From: Larix kaempferi
Taxonomy: Eukaryota; Streptophyta; Pinopsida; Pinales; Pinaceae
Direction: 5' to 3'
Assembly: GCA_027924585.1 (NCBI GenBank)
Contig: BSBM01000361.1
Location: 64,261,501 to 64,325,500 of the forward strand
Length of the DNA: 64,000 nucleotides
Shown here: positions 35,667 through 48,570 of the stretch, in pieces
Layout: every line of letters begins with the position of its first letter
How positions within the stretch are numbered: position 1 is the first letter of the stretch
The notes under the pieces: model-generated
Database searches by the model: none
What the model was told of the DNA's origin: nothing
The model's input: only the letters and a program-made list of their open reading frames with translations
Program-made: the position numbers and the translations under genes

Positions 35667-36806
35667 ATAGGGGAAACTCCAAAGTTTCATGGCAATGGAG
35701 ATTCAGGTTTGGTTTATCTTGCGACCTTTTTAAATTTGCATGGGATAATGGCAACCTTTATGAAAATGATATGATGGATTACTTCTCATTTGGCTTCAAG
35801 GACTATGCCAAGAGTGGTAGGAATGTCTTTGAAATAGGACAATTACATCCTTTGCAGTCTGTTGTCCGGCGAGATGCACACCAGCAGCATAAATATTTCG
35901 AAAGCTGTTCTCTCACTACAAGTGGGGAAGGTGTGGCCTTGGGGGCAAGCAATGAGCCAGGTACTCACTTGAATCCCAGCTCCTCCGTTTAGGAAAACTC
36001 CTAACGAAGCCAAGGGGGGTTGTCCTTAACAAAGAGTTGTTTATGGCTATATGTTTTTTTAAGTGTTTTTTGGTGATGTGATGCGGATGGGTGTTGTTTA
36101 GGAGTTTTTGATGAACACAATAATATTTGAGCAATCCATGTTGCAATTACAAAACACAATGATTAAGAAAACAATATATGAAGATTGGAAATTAAAGCAT
36201 CCACAAAATAATAATGACTTGCAAATACGAAGGACAAATGGTCCAAATTAAGGTGATGCATAAAATTTTCAAGACTAGTGCCAAATGGAGTCAATAAAGT
36301 GCGTGGGGATGCTGAAAAATACAAGTCTCCAGATATGTTTGTGAGATCGTTTTGAAATTGTTCTTGGTAAAGTTTATTGTGAATTTTAGATGTTCTTGAT
36401 TATTATGGCTAGGGAATTTCCAACTGGTATGCAAGGTACTGGAAATCTAACCGGAAATACCTTCAGTGGCTCCGTTCGAAGATATGACGGACCATGCGGT
36501 TCTCTAGGCTAAGTGTTCAAGGAACTTAACCAGCAAGCTAGAGTCTGACCATGGCTACTCGGCACCCCCACTTGGAATTTGCCCACATACCTGAGTATTT
36601 ATCGAATAATGCCAGTTCGTTGGTTATGGGGGTAAAGATTTTATTATGGTTTGAATTGAAAGATTAAGCAGCCAATACCGTTTCTAAGTATTCCAACTTT
36701 TTTAGGGTTGGGCAGAGCAGACGTGGTATGGAGAAATGAATAAATTCAAGTTTAAAAAGGGGAATGTGTGTTGAGAGTGTTTTAACTTAGAGCAAACAAA
36801 GACAAA

Positions 36807-36944
36807 ACCTCTTCGACAGAGAGTGCTCTTGATCCACCTTAAGGTGAGATTCAAGAGTCTTATCTAATCTATATGAGAATGCAAATGCAACAATGCTCTC
36901 TGATAGAGAGTGCTCTCGACTTGTCTTAAGACAAGTTCAAGAGA
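36807..36944 (-). other. duplicated two-hairpin RNA cassette in LTR B
   Basis: On the minus strand the copies are 36944-36894 and 36859-36807. The first has CTTGTC-TTAA-GACAAG and CTCTC-TATCA-GAGAG. The second has TCACC-TTAA-GGTGGA, with TCTTGA/TCAAGA outer arms and CTCTC-TGTCG-AAGAG. The inner stem sequence differs from element A while pairing is kept. Confidence 0.7.
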
Positions 36945-38699
36945 CTTTATGTTCCTTTTAAGATTGACAAATTCAACAAGAAACACAACAATTATAGCTC
37001 AATATGAAATGATAAAAGACTAACTAGCAATAAAATGGAAAATGAAGCTAAACTAGGCAATTGGTATTCTACTTGCAAAATTGAACTAAGCTAGCAATTA
37101 GTTTCTAAATGTGAAATGGGAAAACTAACTAAGCAATGAAACCAATCAAAGGACACTACAAACTTCCCCAAATGGGGGAAGTTGGATGTGGGGGCTTAAA
37201 AACCCCACTTGTAAACTTTGTTAATCAATTACAATATTTTTTTGGATTTTCAACCTTTGAGAAAGAACTTGAAGAAAATAAACTAGAAGAATACTATGAA
37301 GCTCTTAAGAGCTTTTACAAAAGGAGAGTGGTTTGGTTCTTGGTTTTGCATCTTACTTATTCTTTGCTTCTTACTTCTTCTTTCAAGTTTGGGTCCTCTC
37401 TCTTGATTCTTTTCTTCTCTTCAAGTACCTACAACACACAAATCAACTCAAAACACCCATTATGCATTAGTTTGAAACAAAATCAAAACTCAAAGCTAAT
37501 CTAAGATCTAGAATGTAAAAAATGAAATCTAAGATCTATAATGCAAAAATCATTTTTTTAAATGCAATTTTTTTGACCTTTTTTTTGAGATGAGATCTAA
37601 GACTTGTAAACTTCAAATGGAATACTTTCTAAGTATGAGATCCTAGATGCAAGATTAACAATGCACTAAATTAAGAAATCTAATGTAGACTTAGAAAGAG
37701 AACTAGCTAAAATGCAAGCTTGAAACAAACTAAGCTAAGATCTATCTAACATGCAACTAACAAAGCTAACCTTTAAAGATCTAAACTTTAACAATAAGAC
37801 AGAGCAAAGAAGGAAACAAAAGGAGAAAGAAGAAGCGTGAAGACGAGAAGAGAATGAGTGGAGCAAGAGAGGTCAAAAACAGAGATATATGGGACAGCGA
37901 GCAAATAGGGAAGGAGCTGCAAAAAACAGGGAAGAATAGGGCTGCAAACAATGAAGAAAAAAGGGCAGCGAGCTAGAAGGAAGCAGCAAATAGAAGGGAA
38001 GGAGCAAACAGGAAAAGGGGCAGCGAACTAGAATGGAGCAGCAAACAGGAAAAGAGGAGAAGGTAAGAATGAGAGGAAGAGAAGATCTAAAGAAGATGGG
38101 TAAGACGAAGAGAAGGAAGGAGGAGATCAACGAAGCAAGATCAAGCCTATTGCAAACAAAAAATAGACTTGATGGGGTTTCTAAGCTTGGAGAAGGATAG
38201 ATCTTGAAGTTTTCACAACTTGGAAATGGATAAAGTACCAAAGTAACCAAAGGAAAAGTTTTTAAAATGTGTTGATGGCTGAAGGAGAGTCCCTGATGGC
38301 TATATTTCTTCTCTTGGAGGGAGAAGCTTCTTGAAGACCCTGCAAAATGAATGTGTTAAATGGTAAAAACTCCCGTTTAATGAAGACAAGCTTGATTATC
38401 CAAGCTCTTCTCCACCTTCAGTGATCCCTGCAAAACACTATTATCAACAAGCAGACCAGATCAAATGCTTATGTACTAGATTGATAGTCTTCTTAAAGCA
38501 AATATTGAAAAATAATTTAAAATGAGAGAATAGGGTGAGAGAGATATCACCTCACAAGATGAAACCACAATGCATAAAACTCTTGCATAGACCTCCAAAG
38601 TCACTTCTTTATTCCAAGAATTAAACAAATATTACAATATAATTTTGGCTGAGTACTCTTGCACAAAATCTCCATCCAAAGAGAGCTCAAATGGCTTCT

Positions 38700-38706
38700 C
38701 TTTATA
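38700..38706 (-). promoter_or_regulatory. predicted TATA box of LTR B
   Basis: The minus strand reads TATAAAG, about 1.28 kb into the LTR, matching the position of TATA-like boxes in LTRs A and C. Confidence 0.45.
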
Positions 38707-40710
38707 CAAAAACTACAGACTAAACCCCTAATTCGAATTTGGCTTCAAGAGAGGGCCAATAAAATAGACATGAAGTCGATTTCCAATCAAAGGAAGCTTG
38801 GAGTGCATGATCCATAAGTTAACATGAGTTTGCTGGTTGGTGTGAGTGGGGAGGTGGCCTCCACCTAGGCAAGGTGCCCCCAATTCCATCCTTGATCATG
38901 TCACCAACCCAATGCGTGGATGCCAAGTCATGAAGTCGTGAGGCATGAGGAGGGCGTGAATCTTAACAAGGAGCGAGCTTGGAGTTGATGGAGAGACAAA
39001 CTCGAGATTGGGAGTTAATAACCTTGTGATGTGGCCTCCATTTGAGGAAGGAGCCCACCTTTTAATCAATGCATAACCACCATACCACTCAAAACCTGCC
39101 ACTTCATCAAATCGTGAGAGCTTCATGAAGAGCCGTACGGTCAAATGGCTCACGTCATCCCTTTTTTAATTTGTAACTCCAAACTTCAATATAACATGTG
39201 CTTCCAACTTTTGATGTAGTCATACACCTTAGGAAAATAATATTCAACCTTTAAAAATCATTTTTTTAATCAATTTTGACTTATTTGATTTTTTGTCATA
39301 TAGTGTATTTTGTCATTTTTTGGTCATTAAATGCCAAAATAGTGAAAATTGCTCCCAGAGGCGACGTAATCGCCCGAAACTTTAGAAAAGAGGGCGCCAG
39401 GGTGAAGAGGACGCTTTGAGCATCAAAACGAGCTTCCCTACGCCAAAATCCACCTCCGGATGAGGCTTTTTTACTTTTTGAAATTCTCCATTTAAACCAT
39501 TAAAAATGGTCTAAATTACGGAAAAATTATTTTTCTCGGAATCAAACGAAACTCCTAGGGGACCTAGTGCATGTTCATACGACTCAATCGAGATGGCTAA
39601 CACGTAAAAAATCCTAGACACAAGACTCTAATAACCACCTTAGGTTTTGACCACCATGGAGAATACTCCAGCTTTGGAGGTATGAGTGAAAAACTCAGGG
39701 ATTATACGCCACTGATGAGTAGCGCATAATTCCTAAGGAAAAAATACTCTAGAGTATCCCCCAAATGCCTAAACCTAAGGATAGCTGAGTCTTTTATAAA
39801 AGGACCCCGTTTAGACAAACTTTTTACAAATTCCCCATGGGGGTATGAACATGCAGTTATTACAAATGGGGCAAAATTGCCCTGAAAATGACTTCTGAAC
39901 CTCTGAACACTGATGATGAACATGAATCATGTTCAATAAACTGGCGGCTCACAACAAATTCAACTATTGTACAAAATAGCTGGTAACACAGTCTTTTTGG
40001 AAGCATTTTGTAAGCGTTGGTACCCAAATGACATTTTGAGCCCTATGCTTGAAGAGGATGATACCTTTGAAGATGAAGATGTTCAAGAAAATGAAGCTAA
40101 GGAAGAATATCTAGAGAAGGAGCTTGAGGAAGCACATGAAGACCAAGAAGCCCTAATTGAAGAAAGGGATGAAATGGTGAGTTCTCCTTACCGTTGTTTC
40201 GAAGATTCCAATGATGTCTTGGGCCTTTTGGAAGAAAATGGCAGGATTCCTTTGCGTGATGAAGAAGACGATGATTATTGGAGGTTTCTTGGCCCTCCCA
40301 TCTATGTATGATTCTTCAAGGGCCGGGAGCGTTGTACTTGAGGCTTTGGGCTATACATGTTCCTAGGAAAATGTCCATATCTTTTCTTGCCATGCGGAAG
40401 TGAAGAGGTTGCCGATTTGGATCAATCGGAGCCAGTTCTTTATGCAGATCTGGATCAAAATGAAAAAGCTCTTGAGGAGCCATTCCCCTTTGAAAATGTT
40501 GTTTACGACATGGTTGATGAAGATGTAGTTGATGCTTCTCCTTGTTCCCCTCATGATGAAGGTTCGGTGAGCCTTCCTCTCTATTTTATTCTTGAAGACG
40601 AGATTTTTGAAAATGATAGGATTGAGGATCTATTTGCTAATGAAGGTGATTGTCGTCGATACAGTGATGTGCATTTTCTTAAAGAGCATGATATGGGTAT
40701 GGATTATTAG

Positions 40711-41948
40711 AATTTATGGGAGAGCCCATGTACTATTCTTCAAATGGGTAAATTGTAAATTTCGAAGACCATGGAAGACCTACCTTTGATAAGATCTCTC
40801 ATGATTGGGTTTAGTTGTACTTGCTCACCATTGATGATGATATAGGGTTGCATATGGAAGCTTCTATCACAGATCTTGAATAGTGAAGTTTACCCTCTCC
40901 TAGGGCAGATTTCAACCATCAGTCTTAACCATGTTTCTTAGGGACTAATGTAGGTTTTGGACAACAAGAAGTTGGTTTTATTGCAGGGTTAGAGCAACAA
41001 AGTGTGCCCTCTCCTAGGGCAGATTTGAGGTCTCTTTTCCACCCGTATCCTTTAGGGTTTCTTGTTGGTTTCGAAATTCATTTGGGGTAGCAACCAAAAT
41101 TCAAAGAGCAGGTTTATCTTGAAGGCAGTTTGTACTTGAGCCTTATCCTAGCTTGGATAGAGGGTGCTTGTGAAAGGAGCCCTTCTCCTTGGCAAGGGTT
41201 TGAAGGCATTCAGGTTCGTGACCTTTTCTATTGTTCCAGCCCCATCTCGATGAAAGTAATGACATCTACTCAGCTTATCATTAACATGATTTTGTCTTGG
41301 ACTATTGCCAAAGACAAGGGAAGAAGCTCTAGCATGAATGATATGCTAAGGTGGATTCATTGGTGGTATGATTTCACTTGATTTATTTATGATACCATGC
41401 TTAGAATAGGTAGGTAGGTTGTGTTACCGCTCAAACTAGTACTCATAAATAAGCAACACGATGTAGACTAAATGCCAGTGATTGGTAAGCATGTGGAAGA
41501 GGTCTATGCCCAAATGTCACCACAACCCAGCCTCTTAACTTCTTTGGGTAACTCCTAAACCCAGGGGAGAGCCCTAAATGATACCTGCAAACATCACACA
41601 TGCAAATACTTGTCCACGACCTTGTAACTGGATCAGTGCCTTGTATGGAGTCAAACAATATATAAAGAAGACAACTTGACCTAATTAAGGAGTTAGTTCA
41701 ATAGCTAATCATGTATATCAACAATCACCTTTCCAATTTCATAGATTCCAATGCAACTCACATATACCAATGCACCTCCACGTATCCCAAGGAAACCCTA
41801 AAAAAGGTGCGTTTTGAGGAAAAGAGGAAGGAGGCTAGGGAAAAGCCCTAGGTGAAGTCAAAACCCTAACATGGCCCAAGGTAAGTGAGATCTAGGGAAA
41901 AATGGGACGCCCTCCAAGATCTGTGGACAATTCAACTAGGGTGAAATT
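40711..41948. other. spacer with a 20-bp direct repeat, no gene
   Basis: CCCTCTCCTAGGGCAGATTT occurs at 40893-40912 and 41007-41026, 114 bases apart. Open frames are short and unremarkable. It probably continues the dead element that holds the acidic ORF. Confidence 0.5.
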
Positions 41949-41953
41949 GAGGG

Positions 41954-43064
41954 TGTAAATTTTTTTGAGTTTTCTGCTTGCTGGTTTATGTCAACATTTC
42001 AGTGGTTTTCATTTACAGCCGGTTCTGCATAGGCTGCAAACTACTTATGAATTTTTTTTGAGACAATTAAACACGCTGAAAATTCATACAACAGACAAAA
42101 AATAAATATTTAACATGCACACCATAAAAGATAGACTCATAAATTTTCGGCAACTGTGCCCTGGAAAAACCCCCACGGGGAAAACCAGTAAGAGAGAGAG
42201 AGATTTATATTTCTTCAGCAATTTTCAGTACAATATTTTACAGTCAAAATGTACCTATCTCAACCAACCAAATCACCCAACAATCTTTCTCAATTTCTGT
42301 GCATCAAATTCTTCTTGAAAATTGTGCAAAACCCAGCCTTGATTTCTATGCCAACTACCCATAAATTTCTGTACGGTACAACAACATTTAATGCTGCTGT
42401 ATGGACCTCGAAAACTGTGCCATTTCTTGGAAACAGTGCCCAAAAATAAATGCCTCGATTTATGTGTTGTACGGTATAACAACTCAAGTGCTGTACGGTC
42501 CTTGGATTTCGTGCCCACTGCTCAGCTGTACGGACCTTGGAAAAAGTGCCCAGCTGAATCACCTCGAAATCTGTGCGGTACGAACAGTAATAAATGCTTC
42601 CAGCACGGTCCTTGAAAATCGTGCCAAGAACCCTGATGTTCGATGCCTTGGGAATCGTGCCCACTGAAAATATCCTTGCCTCGAAATGCGTGCAACCTAG
42701 AGACTCCTGTTGCTGTACGGATGGGTGCAACTCTCTCGATTTCTATGCTCTATTCTTCTCTTCACTTCAATCTGCAAAAAGTGAGTCAAAATGCCTCCCT
42801 CATGCCTTTTTGATCAAACCCTAGGGTTTCCTAAATCCAATGGATGAGATAGATTTAGATCTATGGTTGAAATTAAATGCTCCATTTATTTCTCATAAAT
42901 TATTAATTTCACTCATCCACTTAAATTTATCAAAAAGTGACTTTGATGTTATAAAGTCTCATTAAGTGCATTTAATGTGAGGGTCACCTTTTTTTTTCCC
43001 CCTTCTAAGTGACATTAGGCAAAAGTCACTTGGGGAACACTTCCCTAGGTACAAAAACTAACAC
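41954..43064 (-). repeat. 3' LTR of copia-1 (left, 1111 bp)
   Basis: Collinear with 47423-48565 but shorter through small deletions, one of which removes a unit between two copies of the U3 motif near 42290. The minus-strand TATA box is TATAAAT at 42203-42209. The CCCCACGGGGAAAAC block at about 42171-42187 is the R-region motif shared with copia-2. The pol stop codon falls inside this LTR. Confidence 0.93.
42288..42750 (-). repeat. U3 motif array, copia-1 left LTR
   Basis: Many variants of CCTCGAAATCTGTGC (plus-strand sense) spaced about 20-45 bases apart. They lie upstream of the minus-strand TATA box. Confidence 0.75.
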
Positions 43065-46000
43065 TCCCTCTTACTGAGGAAGGTGTTCTGCACCACTCCC
43101 AACTTGTCTCTGAAGAAGACAAACTTGCCCCCCCCCAAAGATTTCGTCAGGATATCTGCTACCTGCTCATCAGTGGAAATATACTGCAACTCAACTGCTC
43201 CTCTCTGGACATAGTCTCGGATGAAATGGTACTTGATCTCAATGTGCTTTGACCTGTCATGGAACACCGGATTCTCAGAGAGCTGAATGCAACTCTGATT
43301 GTCACAATAGATCACTGTAGGTCTAAGCTCCTGATCAAATAAATCTACCAACAGCTTGCGAAGCCACAATGCCTCGCAAGTAGCCTGACTGGCTGCCATA
43401 TACTCAGCCTCGGCAAAACTCAATGCAATGGACTTCTGTTTCCGACTGAACCACGACATCGCTGCCGAGCCCAAACTGAAACAACAATCGGAAGTGCTCT
43501 TCCGATCCCTCACACAACCTGCCCAGTCTGAATCTGTGAAACCAACCAAGCTGACTCCACTCGAACCCCTGTAGTCCAAACCATAATCCACTGTACCTGC
43601 TAGGTATCTTAGTACATGTTTTGCGGCAGTCCAATGTACACTCCTAGGCTCCACCATGAACTGGCTAAGAGTGTTCACTGCAAAACACAAGTCTGGCCTG
43701 GTGTTGACCAGATACATCAACGATCCAACGAGCTGACGGTAAAGTGTAGGATCCACCAACTTACCCTCAGAAGCATGAAGTTGCTTCCAGTTGGTGATCA
43801 TCGGTGTAGACATAGGCCTGCAGTCCTCCATCCAAAATCTCTTCAGAATATCAACTGCATACTTCCCCTATCCTAGGAAAATATGTCCAGGCTCCTGCCA
43901 AACCTCCATCCCCAAATAGTAATGCATCAGCCCAATATCAGTCATCTCATACTCAGCTGCAAGGTCTCTCTTGCAATGTGCAATGAGACGCTCATCTCCA
44001 GTGATAAACAAGTAATTAACATATAACAGAAGAATGAGAGGATCTCCACCAACCACAATGAAGTAAAGGTTGGGATCAGCCTCACTCTTTTGAAAGCCCA
44101 TCGAAGTCAAGTATGCATCGATCCTGGAGTACCAAGCTCTAGGAGCTTGCTTCAGTCCGTACAAGGCTTTCCTCAGCCTGCACACATGAGAATCTCTCCC
44201 ATGAATCTCGAATCCCTGTGGCTGCTCTAAGTACACCTCCTCCTGCAGAAGACCATTGAGAAATGCGGTCTTCACATCCATCTGGTGGATCTTCCAACCC
44301 ATCTCTGCTGCTATAGATATCACTGCTCTGATGGAAGAATACCGAGCAACTGGCGCAAAAGTCTCATCATAGTCAACTCCCTCAACCTGTGAAAACCCCT
44401 GAGCCACAAACCGAGCCTTGTACTTCTCCACACTGCCATTTGCAGCATGCTTTATCTTGTAAAGCCACTTGGAAGTCACCACTGACTTCCCTTCAGGTCT
44501 TGGCACTAACTCCCAAGCATCATTCTTCATGATGGAATGGTACTATTCCATCATGGCATCTCTCCATACTTGATGCTGAGAAGCCTCCCCAAATGTGGAA
44601 GGCTCAGAGTCACAAAGACTCGCAACAAGAGCCATCCCTAATCTGTCTGGCATCACTACTGTCCTGATCTCCTCCTGGGGTCTACCAAATGCCTCTGCTT
44701 CCTTCAAGGTATCCTGAAGCCACTTAGGCTTCCTCTTCCTTGAAGGCTCCTCCCAAACTGGTCTATCCTCATCTGAGGAACTCCCAAAAGCAGAAGGTCC
44801 AACACCCCGAGGACCAGTGAATGATGAACCAGTCCCCGAAGAACCTGTAACCTGTGAACTTGAACCTGTACCTGTCCCTGAAGTACCTGTCACCTGAACC
44901 ACTGAACCTGTAGAAGCTGTGCCTGTACTCTGTGATCCAGTCACTCCAGAAACCTGTGGACCTGAAACCTGTATCGAAGAAGCCTGTGTCAACTGAGGTG
45001 TGGGAGCTGGTGGCTCCCGCTGCTCTATCTCTCTCGACTTCCTGAAGGCTCTCTCCTCATCAAACTTCACCTACTGCCTAACAACAACTCTCTTTTGGCC
45101 AGGTAGGTAAAGCCGATAGGCCTTCGAAGTCTCGTCATATCCCACAAATATGCCTCTCTCAGCAGTGGGATCAAACTTCGTCCTCTTCTAAGAAGGGACG
45201 TGAGAGTAAGTCAAAGAACCAAATATACGAAAGTGGCTCACCTCAGGCTTCTTGCATGTGTACATCTCCTCTGGAGTCTTCCTCCCCAAAGCACGGTGAG
45301 GACTCCTGTTCTGCAGATACACTGCAGTGCTGCATGCCTCTGCCCATAGAAAGAACGGTAACCCCTGATCATGAAGCATCGCTCTCACTGCTCCTACAAT
45401 CGACCTGTTCTTCCTCTCTACTACTCCATTCTGCTCAGGAGTGTAGGGAACTGTCAGCTGTCTCTGTATACCCTCCTGTCTGCAAAAAGCATCGAACTCC
45501 TTGGAGGTATACTCACCCCCATTGTTCGATCTCAACATCCGAATCTTCCTCCTTGCCTGCTTCTCCATAAGGGCTTTGAACCCTTGGAAGACACTCAAAA
45601 CTAGGTGTGACTTCTTGCTCCTCAAGAAGTAGATCCAGGTCTTCCTGAAGTAGTCATCAATGAAGATGATGTAGTACTCAAAACCAGTCAAAGAGACCGA
45701 TGACATAGGACCGCAAATATCAGAATGGATCAAGTCAAGCACTTCTGTTGATCTCGTGTCACTGCTTGGGAAAGCAGTCTTGGTGTACTTTCCCAAAGCA
45801 CACCCCCTGCACACATCACTCTGCTCAGTGCTGAACTCGGGTAAACCTGTAACCGTGCTCCTTAACAATCTCAGAGCTGGGTGATGTAGGTGGGCCATCC
45901 TCCGATGCCATAGCTCACATAGCTCACTACTGCTGCTGTGTGTTAGAGCATGCTGTGGCTGAAACAATTGCTTGTACAAATTTCCACATCTAACCTCAAT

Positions 46001-47300
46001 GCCCATGGGGGTAGATACACCTGTAGTCCTGGGGAAAACCTTCACTCTCCCATCTGAGAAACACACCCCAAGACCCCTGTCCTCAATAGTGGAAACTGAA
46101 ACAAGGTTCTTCTTCAGCCCAGGGACATACAACACATCCCTCAGAATCATGGAACTCATAGACTCCCTTTGAAATGTAATGGTCCCCTGACCAACTGCTC
46201 TAACAATGGTATTGTCTCCAAGTACAACCTCCACATCTCTACCTGTATGTGATAGCTCAGAGAACAACTCTCGAGCACCTGTCATGTGGCTCGAGGCTCC
46301 GCTGTCAATGTACCAAGTACTAGTGGTGGATGGACTCGTCTGATGGCCTGCCAATAATGAATGCTCAATCTCCATATCCATATCTGTGCTGGTGGCTAAA
46401 GAGACTCTCTCTCTCTCAATTTGTCCAGCATATAGGGAAAACTCCCTCTGAAACCTGTCTCCAAAGTCATCAACCTCTGCTGAGGCTGCTGTTTGATGTC
46501 CCTTCTTCTTCTTCTTGTTTGGAGACTGTGAAGCATAGTGCCCAAACGTCTGACAACCATAGCACTTGATTTTACTCAAGTCCTTCTGCCCACCTTGCTG
46601 CTGCTGCTGTTGCTACTTGGCCCCACCCTTCTTGCGACCCTTCTTCTTCTTCCCCTTTGTTGTCAATGCCACGTTCTCCTCATCTACCCCACTCTGAGAT
46701 GAATTGCCTTGCACGAGACCTCTCCTGGTCTCCTCCTGCACAAAGTCATCCCACAGTCTCTCCCAAGACGGTAGGTTCTCTCTACCCACTATGGCCTGCA
46801 CAAATGCACCCCAGGGCTTTGAAGCTCCATTCACTACTGTACGTACAAGCTCAATAGCAGATACCACCTCCCCAACCGCTGCCAGTTCATCCCGAACTGC
46901 AGATATCCTGGTAAGGTATGCTGTCACTCCCTCTCCTCCATTCATCCTTATACTTTTGAGTTTCTCCTTGAGAACCATCTTTCGGTTCTCATTGGTACTC
47001 ATACAATCTGGTCAAAGTTGTCCATATCAAGTGTGCCCTAATCTTGCCTGAAATGTGAGGGATTATGTGGTCTTTAATTGCATCAAGGATTATCCTCCTA
47101 GCCTTACAGTCCTTCTTGTTGAAGGTTGATAGTGCTGCTGCATCTGTAGCAGTGGGAATCTGAACCGGGTTTGCTGTAGTATTCCTAACCACCTCCTCCC
47201 ATAGTTCATTCTCCTCTAATATCAGTAAAATTCTGGCCTTCCATGGCACAAAGTTCACTGCCCCATTCAGCCTGTCCTCCAACCTAAGTCCTGTAGCCAT
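43058..47300 (-). pseudogene. gag-pol: gag-pol of copia-1, broken
   Basis: It starts MATGLRLEDRLNG at 47300, collinear with intact copia-2. A 2-nt deletion near 46995 shifts the gag frame. TAG stops stand at 46613-46615, 45188-45190, 45071-45073, 44543-44545 and 43868-43870. Residue damage includes the zinc knuckle's last Cys changed to Ser (CYGCQTFGHYASQS), the integrase second Asp changed (RSNNGGEY for RSDNGGEY) and the RT box YVDD changed to YVNY. Protease DSGA, the integrase HHCC region and RNase H FTDSDWAG remain readable. It serves as a decayed outgroup for copia-2. Confidence 0.95.
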
Positions 47301-47410
47301 CTTTCAGCCAATCCAACAAAGTGTTGTTCACTAACAGAAGAAAATACTAAAATTTTTGAGTTCTAGAAATTTCTCTGTGTCTGCAAAATATCACTGTGTT
47401 CAGCCCCCTC

Positions 47411-47422
47411 GCTCTGATACCA
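47411..47422 (-). promoter_or_regulatory. primer-binding site, initiator tRNA-Met (copia-1)
   Basis: The minus strand reads TGGTATCAGAGC right after the 5' LTR end. This is the standard plant copia PBS. Confidence 0.95.
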
Positions 47423-48565
47423 TGTAAATTTTTCTGAGTTTTCTGCTTGCTGGTTTATGTCAACATTTCAGTGGTTTTCATTTACAGCCGGTTTTGCATA
47501 GGCTGCAAACTACTTATCAAAATTTTCTGAGACAATTAAACACGCTGAAAATTCATACAACAGACAGAAAATAAATATTTAACATGCACACCATAAAAGA
47601 TAGAGACTTAGAAATTTTCGGTAACTGTGCCCTGGAAAAACCCCCACGGGGAAAACTAGTAAGAGAGAGAGAGAGATTTATATTTCTTTAGCAATTTTCA
47701 GTACAATATTTTACAGTCAAAATGTACTTATCTCAACCAACCAAATCACCCAACAATCTTTCTCGATTTATGTGCAATGCTGCCTCGAATTCTGTGCATA
47801 AAATTCTTCTCGAAAATTGTGCAAAACCCAGCCTCGATTTCTGTGCCAACTACCCATAAATTTCTGTATGGTACAACAACATTGGACCTCGAAAACTGTG
47901 CCATTTCTTGGAAATAGTGCCTAGAAATAAATGCCTCGATTTCTGTGCTGTACGGTATAGCAACTCAAGTGCTGTACGGTCCTCGAATTTCGTGCTCACT
48001 GCTCAGCTGTACGGACCTTGGAAAAAGTGCCCAGCTGAATCACCTCGAAATCTGTGATGTACGAACAACAATAAATGCTGCCAGTACGATCCTCAAAAGC
48101 CGTGCCAAGAACCCTGCTGTTCGGTGCCTTGGGAATAGTGCCCACTGAAAATATCCTTGCCTCGAAATGTGTGCAACCTAGAGACTCGTGCTGCTGTACG
48201 GATGGGTGCAACTCTCTCGATTTCTGTGCTCTCTTCTTCTCTTGTTCTCTCTCTATTCTTCTCTTCACTTAAATCTGCAAAAAGTGAGTCAAAATGCCTC
48301 CCTCATGCCTTTTTGATCAAACCCTAGGGTTTCCTAAATCCAATGGATGAGATAGATTTAGATCTACGGTTGAAATTAAATGCTCCATTTATTTCTCATA
48401 AATTATTAATTTCACTCATCCACTTAAATTTATCAAAAAGTGACTTTGATGTTATAAAGTCTCATTAAGTGCATTTAATGTGAGGGTCACCTTTTTTTTC
48501 CCCCTTCTAAGTGACTTTAGGCAAAAGTCATTTGGGGAACACTTCCCTAGGTACAAAAACTAACA
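47423..48565 (-). repeat. 5' LTR of copia-1 (right, 1143 bp)
   Basis: Bounded by TGTAAAT and AACTAACA and followed by the duplication GAGGG. The minus-strand TATA box TATAAAT is at 47676-47682, next to an (AG)n run. Confidence 0.95.
47761..48230 (-). repeat. U3 motif array, about 14 copies of a 15-bp motif (copia-1 5' LTR)
   Basis: The plus strand shows repeated CCTCGAATTCTGTGC, CCTCGATTTCTGTGC, CCTCGAAAACTGTGC, CCTCGAAATGTGTGC and weaker forms such as CCTTGGAAAAAGTGC, at irregular spacing. Read on the transcribed minus strand it is GCACAGATTTCGAGG, ending about 80 bases upstream of the TATA box. An enhancer-like array is the likely role; none is proven. Confidence 0.8.
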
Positions 48566-48570
48566 GAGGG

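Larger units (their letters stand above)
35860..39988 (-). mobile_element. LTR B: reverse-oriented solo LTR (4129 bp), related to element A LTRs
   Basis: On the minus strand it starts TGTTACCAGC and ends GACAACA. The duplication CAGTC is at 35855-35859 and 39989-39993. No internal domain is attached, so it is a solo LTR left by recombination. It shares with element A the end block (TCCTAAACGGAGGAGC-like and ACCCATCCGCATC-like), the leader hairpin cassettes, a pyrimidine tract (plus 37790-38140, purine-rich on plus) and a TATA box, but is closer to LTR C in its first 700 bases. It interrupts an older ORF. Confidence 0.93.
35648..40710 (+). pseudogene. acidic retroelement-type ORF split by solo LTR B
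   Basis: The left part (35648-35859) reads WQWRFRFGLSCDLFKF and DYFSFGFKDYAKSGRNVF. After the LTR, 39998-40308 reads FCKRWYPNDILSPM and then a Glu/Asp-rich region (DEDVQENEAKEEYLEKE). After stops at 40309 and just beyond, the same frame stays open to 40710 with more acidic sequence. Left and right parts differ by one frame at the junction, beside a 5-T run. The mix of an aromatic N-terminal region and a long acidic tail is seen in some plant gypsy gag or accessory proteins. No catalytic motif was found, so the family is uncertain. Confidence 0.5.
41954..48565 (-). mobile_element. copia-1: decayed Ty1/copia element
   Basis: LTRs at 41954-43064 and 47423-48565 start TGTAAATTTTT and end AACTAACA, with duplication GAGGG at 41949-41953 and 48566-48570. 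The internal part reads right to left: PBS, gag, protease, integrase, RT, RNase H. The LTRs differ by substitutions and several indels, so it is older than copia-2, its family sister. Five in-frame TAG stops, a 2-nt gag deletion and damaged active sites make it inactive. Confidence 0.95.
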
